From the NCBI GenBank assembly GCA_905221605.1, contig CAJNDS010002120.1:502664-566663 (forward strand): a DNA stretch of 64,000 nucleotides, read 5' to 3'. The translations under genes were made by a program, and so were the position numbers. Source of the DNA: Symbiodinium natans. Its lineage: Eukaryota; Sar; Dinophyceae; Suessiales; Symbiodiniaceae. Positions within the stretch are counted from its first letter, which is position 1. Every line of letters begins with the position of its first letter. Below are positions 58,042 to 64,000 of this stretch, in pieces. Under the pieces are notes generated by a model. That model ran no database searches. It was not told the origin of the DNA and saw only the letters and a list, made by a program, of their open reading frames with translations.

Positions 58042-58159
58042 TTAAAGAAGTTGAGAAACCTTACAGCTGGGAGCAGCCACCCGGCCACCCCCCTCCCCCC
58101 TCTCAAAGCTCAAATTCTTGTGGGAAATTTAAGCACGCCTCATAAACTTTTTTCTGGCA

Positions 58160-58215
58160 GAGGCATGACGGAGGTGAAGGGCGAGGCGAGCACGGACCCA
58201 CCATGTTTCCGGAGG
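58160..58215 (+). CDS. candidate exon, unidentified
   Basis: Acceptor TTTTTTCTGGCAG, then GMTEVKGEASTDPPCFRRV. Good acceptor; no family. Confidence 0.35.
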
Positions 58216-58366
58216 GTGTCAGTGTATGGATAGGTGTTGCTGCGTCTTGCTCACGTCTCCGTGACGTGATGATTTTTTCAAAGGCGACAGCCCGGGGAAT
58301 GCTGATCGCGAAGAAGAAGGCGCGTGCAATGTGAATGCAAGGCGAACATCTTAGTTTGGACGCCCT

Positions 58367-58413
58367 ATACCCTAAACCCTAAACCCTAAACCCTAAACCC
58401 TAAACCCTAAACC
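58367..58413 (-). repeat. telomeric block, CCCTAAA orientation
   Basis: Six to seven units, the first CCCTATA. Confidence 0.93.
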
Positions 58414-58452
58414 CGGCTCAATGTGATCCTTAACATTGCCGACTTCGGCCAG

Positions 58453-58535
58453 GCAGAAAAGTTGGAGAAGCTTCTGCTGAAAGCGCTTCCAGCCGATGCT
58501 ACAGCCGAAGGCCAGAGCGGCCTCCTTAGTGGTTT
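58453..58535 (+). CDS. candidate helical exon, unidentified
   Basis: Acceptor CTTCGGCCAG, then AEKLEKLLLKALPADATAEG, then QSG. Amphipathic helix; may be part of the channel-like protein C-terminal region. Confidence 0.4.
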
Positions 58536-58550
58536 GTGGCGGTGCAGTTA

Positions 58551-58589
58551 CCCTAAACCCTAAACCCCAAACCCCAAGCCCTAAACCCC
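58551..58589 (-). repeat. telomeric block, CCCTAAA/CCCCAAA
   Basis: Five units, two CCCCAAA/CCCCAAG. Confidence 0.88.
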
Positions 58590-58697
58590 TGGGTGAAGTG
58601 GCGAAGGCGACCGGCTTGCATTGGAGGCCGCACACAGTGGCCACCACCTTCAGCAGCACTGCAAGCCTTTGCGAGCCGGTGTACATTGGTAGAGTAC

Positions 58698-58807
58698 CCA
58701 AAGAGCCCAATGCCCCTTAATTAAGGAATATTCCTTAAAGCACAAGGGTATCCTTATTATGATTTAAGGAATATTCCTTAATTAAGGGGTATTGAGCTCT
58801 TTGAGTA
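58698..58807. mobile_element. MITE-like element family A, copy 7
   Basis: TACCCAAAGAGCCCAATGCC at the left, GGTATTGAGCTCTTTGAGTA at the right; as in copy 6, TA at both outer edges. Interior GTATCCTTATTATGATTTAA. Confidence 0.88.
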
Positions 58808-59859
58808 TGTGCCGCTTCTGACATTGTGCCTGCGAAGAAGGAAGCGGAACCCGAAAGAGTTGGTGATCTCCTTGAAACGCAGATGTGCGTGGCTTAGTTG
58901 GCGGTCATGGAACCTGCACCGTTCACAAGGAGCCAGAAGAGTGAGGACTGAGAAGAAGCGGGATAAATGTATACACAAGACGTGGCCTGCCTCGGCATGC
59001 GAGCTGGAATTTCAGCGCGACACGAGAAGAGAAGTTGTGCCTTATTGCGAGCCTGATTCCTGAAGCCCGGTGCAGGCAAGTTCGCATCTATAGCCTATGG
59101 AAAAGGAAGTCCAGGGGGGCCCAGGGGGGTCCATACAAAGCAGGTCGGTCCAATGAGTCCATAGGAGGGACCATCGGGAGGTCATAGCGATTTGCACAAT
59201 CGTTCATAGGGGTCATCATAGGTCAGGGGTCGAATCAAGGGTAAAGAAGTCCAGAAGCGGGGGGCAGAAGCGGGTCGGAGGTCCACCGGCTGGAGCTGGC
59301 CTGAAGTTGCCATGTCCTGCAAAGTGCGGCTGTCCGTAGGTAGACTTTCGTCGCTTGGGGGCGCAATGGGAGGGTCTCAAGGGGGGTCCCCTCTGGAGGC
59401 CCATCAAAGATGCATAGGGGCGTCCAGTAGGGAGGCCCATGAGAATGCATAGCCCGCAATCCAAAAAGGATTTGCAATGGGCCCAAAGCGGGGTGATCCA
59501 TATAGGGGGCAAGTCCCCCAACAGGGGTTTGGCATTGTTTTGGCCGCAGCTGTGTGGGGGTTGGCCCGAAACCCAGGAAATGCTGGCAAAGCCGCGGGCC
59601 AAAAAGGAGGGGGGGCTTCAATTTTGCAATAAACACAATTCAGGTTGCGACTGATGGCGGGTTTGGGTTGCCGGTATGGACTTCGCAGGAACGGGCCGTC
59701 TGAAAACCGACGACAAGCAGATTTTCTGAGTGTGTTGAAAAACATTCATGGCAAAATGTCTTCCCTGTGGTCTTCTTTATGGGACACACAAGAAGAAGTG
59801 TTTTTGCTTTGTGATTGAGATGTTGTGGACACAAAGAGGCAAATGCATGCAGCATGCAT
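58808..59859. other. no gene recognised
   Basis: G-rich stretch with repeated GGGGTCCA/GGGAGGTCATAG phrases (59110-59420). A - strand frame (59235-59636) is Pro/Leu-rich and unconvincing. Confidence 0.4.
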
Positions 59860-60283
59860 TCCGCATAGAGTCGGCACAGATTCGGCATAGATTCAGCAGA
59901 GACGCAGGCCACAGCTATGCGAACGAAAATGGCACACATCCAGCGTACATCCGGCATACATTACATTCGCCATAGATTTGGCAAAGATTCAGCACGGGCA
60001 CACAGCACAAATGTGTGCAGACAAACCTGAAGCGGCACACGTTCAGTGCACCTTCGGCACACGTTCGCAATAGATTCGGCACAGATTCAGCACAGACACA
60101 TGGCTCACAAATCTGCAAACCGAGAACGGCAGCACGCAACACACTCTCATCCGTTCGCAGTAGTTTCGGCATAGATTCAGCATTGTACATTCAACACAAG
60201 GCGAGAGGACACAAGTCTGTCGAAAACAACATGCATTCAGCACACATTCAGTATACGTTCGGCAATAGCTTCGGCACAAGTTC
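59860..60283 (+). repeat. degenerate 11-bp periodic repeat, (GATTCGGCACA)n
   Basis: Runs of 11-mers such as GATTCGGCATA, GATTCAGCACA, CATCCGGCATA, CGTTCGCAATA, CATTCAGCACA in five clusters (59868, 59937, 60042, 60156, 60231), separated by AT/AG-rich spacers containing CACA. Because 11 is not a multiple of 3, all three frames encode the same 11-residue peptide pattern over 33 bp. The - strand therefore shows repeated AESxPNLCRxY-type words, which are not evidence for a gene. Confidence 0.85.
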
Positions 60284-60865
60284 ATGAATCGCGCATGCGC
60301 GCTCTTTCGATTGTTCGCCGGTTCTACGTCGGAGAAGCGTCGATTCTTTAAAAGCCAAGTGGCCCGAAAAGAACTGAAAGAGCTGTGCACATTCCTGTGG
60401 GCCCCTCCTGGCCAGTGAGGTTTTTGGTTATCAGCACCGTTTCTATGACGAATCCATTGCGAATGTACGCCGCGTCCGCGCCGTTCGCGATGCCGAAGTT
60501 GTTTCGCTTGGCGAGCACACCAATTCCACGTTGAATTTGGACACCCCGACACACCGACCTGAGCCGCATCTTGCCACGAAGACTGCGATGGTGTTAGCCA
60601 ATTTTTGCTGGTCAAGCTGTAACTGAGCCAAAAATGCGTTTCAAGAAGCAGCATGCATCTGGGGTCGCGGTGTCTAGACGCCATATGTGGAGCAGACATG
60701 GTTGCCACATCCATGTGGCTGTAGCGCAGGCCTGGTGAACGAAAGAGGTGTCAACCAATGCTGCAGTTGAACTTACGTTTTTAGAAGCTGCGTGCGTCTG
60801 GCGCCGCTGTGCCTGAATGCCATGGAACGCGCTTCCGCCGGGTCGACGCACAATGTGGCTGTGCT
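60284..60865. other. spacer between opposed 11-bp repeats
   Basis: No gene recognised. The - strand frame 60043-60714 runs through here with ordinary composition but starts inside the repeat. Confidence 0.4.
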
Positions 60866-60975
60866 GAATGTAGGCCGAATGTATGCTGAATGTTCGATTT
60901 GCATACTTGTGGCCGGTGTCTACGCCGAATCTGTGACGAAATGTGCCGAATGTATGCCCAATGCATGCTGAATCG
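60866..60975 (-). repeat. 11-bp periodic repeat, inverted arm
   Basis: GTGCTGAATGTAGGCCGAAT, TATGCTGAATG, TACGCCGAATC, TGTGCCGAATG, TATGCCCAATG, CATGCTGAATC: the reverse complement of the 59860 units. The two arms could pair in single-stranded DNA or RNA. Confidence 0.85.
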
Positions 60976-61192
60976 ATGCGTTTTCCACGAGTTGCAACCC
61001 GTCATACAAAAATCACGCGCTCTTGTTGCAAGATCCTTTTTGAAAGCACGGCTTTTCTGGCTGGATTCGTGATTTTTGTCCTAGGTCTGGGCTTGCAGGA
61101 AAGGCCTTCAAGTCCTGTCAGGATCACAAAACCACAACAAAAACCGCCTGAAAGTTTGCCCTGGCGATTTCTTGGCTGAAGTTTGATGATTG

Positions 61193-61260
61193 AGGCGAGG
61201 TCTTGAGGAGGCAGCCCGACTGCGCAGGGCTCTTGGAACTCTGCTCCAATCAAATCCCAT
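61193..61260 (+). CDS. candidate helical exon, unidentified
   Basis: After TTGATGATTGAG reads RGLEEAARLRRALGTLLQSN, then P. Helical and charged; boundaries uncertain. Confidence 0.35.
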
Positions 61261-61343
61261 GCTCTTCTGCACTCTGCTGAATACCTTCGTATGGCACCTA
61301 CGCAGCGCCAAGCGCAGCTACAGGATTCTGGCCCAGAAGCCCT

Positions 61344-61430
61344 CAACCCTCAACCCTCAACCCTCAACCCTAAACCCTAAACCCTAAACCCTAAACCCTA
61401 AACCCTAAACCCTAAACCCTAAACCCTAAG
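61344..61430 (-). repeat. telomeric block with CCCTCAA sub-run, CCCTAAA orientation
   Basis: Three to four CCCTCAA units, then eight CCCTAAA. The same CCCTCAA run occurs at 29287. Confidence 0.95.
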
Positions 61431-61529
61431 GCCTGGATGAGATACACAAGCAGTGCTCGGTGGCGAAGTCTGTGGCGAAGGATTTGGAGGTGCCCTGAGA
61501 CATGTGGAGCTTGACGCGACCTTGCATGA

Positions 61530-61652
61530 TGTGGGGGTTTACGAAAATAGGGGGACCTCTAAAATAGACCCCCAAATAGTAGGACTCCCTTTATGATTAG
61601 GGCATGTTAGGACCCCGAGAATGTACCGCTAATTTCGGAATTGTTTCATGTG
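61530..61652. mobile_element. family D-like element
   Basis: ATGTGGGGGTTTACGAAAAT at the left; CTAATTTCGGAATTGTTTCATGTGGG at the right is not a clean inverted repeat, but CCCCCAAATAGTAGGACTCC inside matches 24180 and 47965. Confidence 0.5.
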
Positions 61653-61703
61653 GGTTCCGCACATGCTTTCCTCACGAGCCGAACCGCGCCTCGGGAACCC
61701 CAG

Positions 61704-61868
61704 AAGTCCAAGTCGCAGTCGCTACGCAAAGCCGCGGGTGAGGAGCTGCTCCGAAAGATCCGCAAGAGGCCGGCGCTGCAGCTCAGTTCAGCCGTGGCGA
61801 CGTGGAGCAACCTTTCAAGGTCAGGCTTGGACGTCATTCAGCCGAACTTCGACTTCGAAGTTCACTGA
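61704..61868 (+). CDS. C-terminal exon, unidentified (possibly of the EF-hand/channel gene)
   Basis: Acceptor GGAACCCCAG, then exactly 55 phase-0 codons to a TGA: KSKSQSLRKAAGEELLRKIR, then KRPALQLSSAVATWSNLSRS and GLDVIQPNFDFEVH. Basic helix followed by a short acidic tail. A TTTAGGG block begins 9 bp after the stop. Gene assignment is by position only. Confidence 0.65.
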   Translation, partial: KSKSQSLRKAAGEELLRKIRKRPALQLSSAVATWSNLSRSGLDVIQPNFDFEVH

Positions 61869-61876
61869 GGGCTGTT

Positions 61877-61970
61877 GGGTTTAGGGTTTAGGGTTTAGGG
61901 TTTAGGGTTTAGGGTTTAGGGTTTAGGGTTTAGGGTTTAGGGTTTAGGGTTTAGGGTTTAGGGTTTAGGG
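61877..61970 (+). repeat. telomeric array, TTTAGGG orientation
   Basis: About 13 perfect units. Confidence 0.97.
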
Positions 61971-62237
61971 GGGTCTCAAGCCTAAGCTCGGCCCCAAAGT
62001 CGGCTAAAATCGGCTGAGTTGCGCCGATTCCGGCAGATGGCCCAGTGCGTGGCTTCGCTGGGGCTGAGGAAGGTCCTGTGATTCTGGTCACATCTCCCAC
62101 TAGAATATGTTCATGGCCAGTCGTTACAGCCCTGCCAGACCTGGCATAAGTGGTTGTCAGATATATGTCATCTGCAACATCATGGTATGCACCAGACGTG
62201 CAGGATGTTTCTCAGGCGCAGCCAGGTTTAATAAACA
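61971..62237. other. intergenic, nothing recognised
   Basis: Between the stop at 61868 and the next open frames; no repeat or motif. Confidence 0.4.
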
Positions 62238-63183
62238 ATGTTAACGCACCAGGCTGGTGCTTGGGCAAAAGCTCAATCACCTGCTCGCTTTAACTTAAAC
62301 AGGCTTCTCGAAGCTGTAAGCCTGAAAAAGTGCAGCCATCGAGGTCCAACGGCTCTTGTTGACCTTCTGCTCAGAGATACTCGAAAACTGTCTTTTGCAC
62401 GCCTGTGGGCTGGCCGTGTTCAGAGCGTCAAGCCCATTCACAGAGTTGCCCAGTTCCACGAAGTTCCATGTTTCCCATTCTATCGAAGCAGCCATGAATG
62501 TGAACTTCCGCGTCGTGGTCGGTACCGATCTGTCAGAGAGAGTGCAGATTTCCACGGCTGGCTTGCAACTTGTGCCTCGTGTCACAAAGTGGTGCCGGCT
62601 GCAGCGGTCGCACTCTCGCGCGACACCTTGGAGGGCTACGAATGCCAACGTCGAGGACACGGCAGGTATGTGGCTGTGCGGGTTGTGCGGCATAGGAGCC
62701 TTGGGTGCCTTGGTGAGAAGACCCTGCAGAAGGGGAGTGGCGCGGATTGCCAGAGTCAAAGCAACAGGAGAAGAGGGAGAAGAAGGAAGAGGTGAAGATT
62801 GCGACGTCCTGCTGGTGCTGGGTGAAGGTGGTGAGGGCCCTTGTCCCTGGGGCGAGGCAGGCACCGAGACGATGTCCCGAGGCCTGGATTTCCAGGCATC
62901 GGTCACATGGGACGAGGCAGCCCAGCACCTTGCCAAGAAGCTCCGAGCTGCTGTGCCAGGACTTCACGTCCGCGTCGTCTGCGTGGCTACCGGCCCGGTC
63001 GAACCCGAAGCCGATCCGACACCTGCACAAGACCTTGCCTGCCTTGAGCCCACCGCTGCGAGCCTGTGTGCGTGTGTCAATGTGCCCAGGATGCTCAAGC
63101 TGCACAGTACAGTTCTGAGATGCATAGACGATATCTTCTGTCATGAAGAGAACGCGATAAGCACTGCAGCAGAACCCATGTGA
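62238..63183 (+). CDS. unassigned coding-like region upstream of the VDE-like gene
   Basis: Two overlapping + frames are open. 62356-63183 includes DCDVLLVLGEGGEGPCPWGE, then ...SRGLDFQASVTWDEAAQHLA and KKLRAAVPGLHVRVVCVATG, which has good alpha/beta character. 62238-62795 includes WLATCASCHKVVPAAAVALS and RDTLEGYECQRRG. A junction near GGCAG|GTATGT (62664) would end the second. Either may be the 5' part of the VDE-like gene or a separate gene. A - strand frame (62533-63462) is also long; I consider it a shadow. Confidence 0.35.
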
Positions 63184-63591
63184 ACAATTTCGCGAACAAT
63201 TTTGCACGGCACTGAAAAACGTTCCAAGTTTGCAGGAACACCTGCGAGCGTATCTCGCAATCCTGCCGAAGTCTGCTGGTTCTGACAACGCTCGACGGCG
63301 GCTCACCAGGACATCTTGTTCCGCGACAGAGTGCTGAAAGCAACGCTGGACGGAGCGCAGCGGAAGTGCTCCAACGGTGCACGGAACTATGGTCGAGACA
63401 AACATGTGAGGCGGGGCTGGGCTTACAGTTTGGAAAAGGAGTGCTTCATGTGGCGACTTCACATGTCATAGCACAGCTCCTAAGAAGTATCTGTACTGCG
63501 GGATGTAAGTGGAATGTACGAGAAGCATGGGTGCATTTTACAGGGGGCCTGGGGGTGTGGCCATGCCATTTGGGGGGAAGCGTGGGAAACT

Positions 63592-64000
63592 GAGGACAGC
63601 CTGTATGCGCTGCTCTTTGCCGTGCATTTCGCGGTGATGCCCGTGGAGCTTGTGGCGCAGGAGCCCCAAATAGATACAGTGGAGAAGATATTCACCCTCT
63701 GCACAAGATGTCTGTCGGAAGCGGTCGCAGCCGGTCTAGATTCCGAAGCTCGGGCCTGCCTTGCTTGCCAGAGTGGCTGTGATGTCCGCGACCAGACCCA
63801 GATGTACCGTTGCACCGTCAGCCACGAGTCTGCGCCTCTGGCCAGTCTGGTGCGATGCTTCGAGCGGCGCAGGGTTTTCGACTGCGACGCGGAAGTGCCT
63901 GATGTGCCCCTTGCTCCCCTCACTGAGTTCCAAGGCAAGCGGGTGGGTGTCGAAATGGCGTGGAAGATCATGGAGGGGCATTGGTCCATGAGCCCATCAA
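63592..64000 (+). CDS. violaxanthin de-epoxidase-like protein, Cys-rich N-terminal domain (partial, cut by window end)
   Basis: 136 codons open to the edge. Core: CTRCLSEAV...CLACQSGCDVRDQTQMYRC, then ...SLVRCFERRRVFDCDAEVPD, then VPLAPLTEFQGKRVGVEMAW and KIMEGHWSMSPS. The cysteine pattern, DQT..Y.C, the central CF..RRVF.C, the P..P...F.G motif and the ..I..GHW end match the family that includes violaxanthin de-epoxidase and its relatives, where this domain precedes a lipocalin barrel. Classical VDE acts in the thylakoid lumen in the xanthophyll cycle; dinoflagellates use the analogous diadinoxanthin cycle and have VDE-like paralogues. The lipocalin domain lies beyond the window, so VDE versus VDE-related cannot be settled. 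Confidence 0.6.

Noticed and set aside
59640-60714. Minus-strand Cys-rich frames with repeated AESxPNLCR words
   Set aside because: An 11-bp DNA period yields the same words in all three frames, which shows the pattern is a property of the DNA repeat and not of a selected protein.
62533-63462. 309-codon minus-strand frame
   Set aside because: Overlaps plus-strand frames that have better composition and lead toward the VDE-like exon; judged a shadow of GC-rich coding DNA.
1-64000. CRISPR array
   Set aside because: Repeats with 100-400-bp unique spacers superficially resemble repeat-spacer units, but repeat length varies from 20 to 345 bp, orientation alternates and there are no cas genes; the genome is eukaryotic.
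1-64000. Assembly artefact explanation for the telomeric blocks
   Set aside because: Blocks differ in length, variants and flanks, and several fit precisely between in-frame exons; collapse or mis-joining would not do this. Long reads should still confirm the largest arrays.

Overview
The window looks like nuclear DNA of a dinoflagellate, most likely Symbiodiniaceae or a close relative. Four things support this. All recognisable genes read on the + strand. Coding sequence is split into many short exons (40-150 nt) whose acceptors end in AG and whose donors are often GC rather than GT. The PPR genes carry the dinoflagellate-style SACEK..QW..AL repeat. The DNA is saturated with plant/alveolate-type telomeric repeats (CCCTAAA/TTTAGGG): I count 68 interstitial blocks in both orientations, about 6.5 kb or roughly 10% of the window. 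No rRNA, tRNA, CRISPR or bacterial-type operon was seen.

Layout. 1-3.7 kb: no recognisable gene. 3.8-20.1 kb: scattered exons of thrombospondin type-1 (TSP1) repeats and an unidentified, probably extracellular, domain, separated by telomeric arrays, small inverted-repeat elements and microsatellites. 21-28.7 kb: ankyrin-repeat exons, followed by a single membrane segment with a basic cytoplasmic-type tail. 29.4-32.8 kb: two PPR (organelle RNA-binding) genes, the first nearly intronless. 36-42.2 kb: a second series of TSP1 exons. 41-47.6 kb: several unidentified exons, three with apparent C-terminal stops. 50.8-61.9 kb: exons of what looks like a voltage-gated-channel-type membrane protein, followed by coiled-coil and at least two EF-hand exons, with a candidate terminal exon ending at 61868. 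63.6 kb to the edge: the Cys-rich N-terminal part of a violaxanthin de-epoxidase (VDE)-like protein, cut by the window end.

The most striking aspect is how the introns are built. In at least three places a telomeric array makes up most of an intron and ends only a few bases before the 3' splice site. At 13.07-13.18 kb a telomeric block is flanked by a perfect 18-bp direct repeat. At 27.34-27.49 kb a non-telomeric intron is flanked by a perfect 26-bp direct repeat, with CAG|GC at both ends, so splicing restores the frame exactly. These are the marks of recent, target-site-duplicating intron gain (introner-like), here possibly using telomeric DNA as filler. Several families of 80-170-bp non-autonomous inverted-repeat elements (MITE-like families A-E) are interspersed; family A has seven copies.

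Limits: exon boundaries were read by eye from frame, AG acceptors and domain continuity. Which exons belong to the same transcript is inferred. Telomeric block boundaries are good to a few bases.
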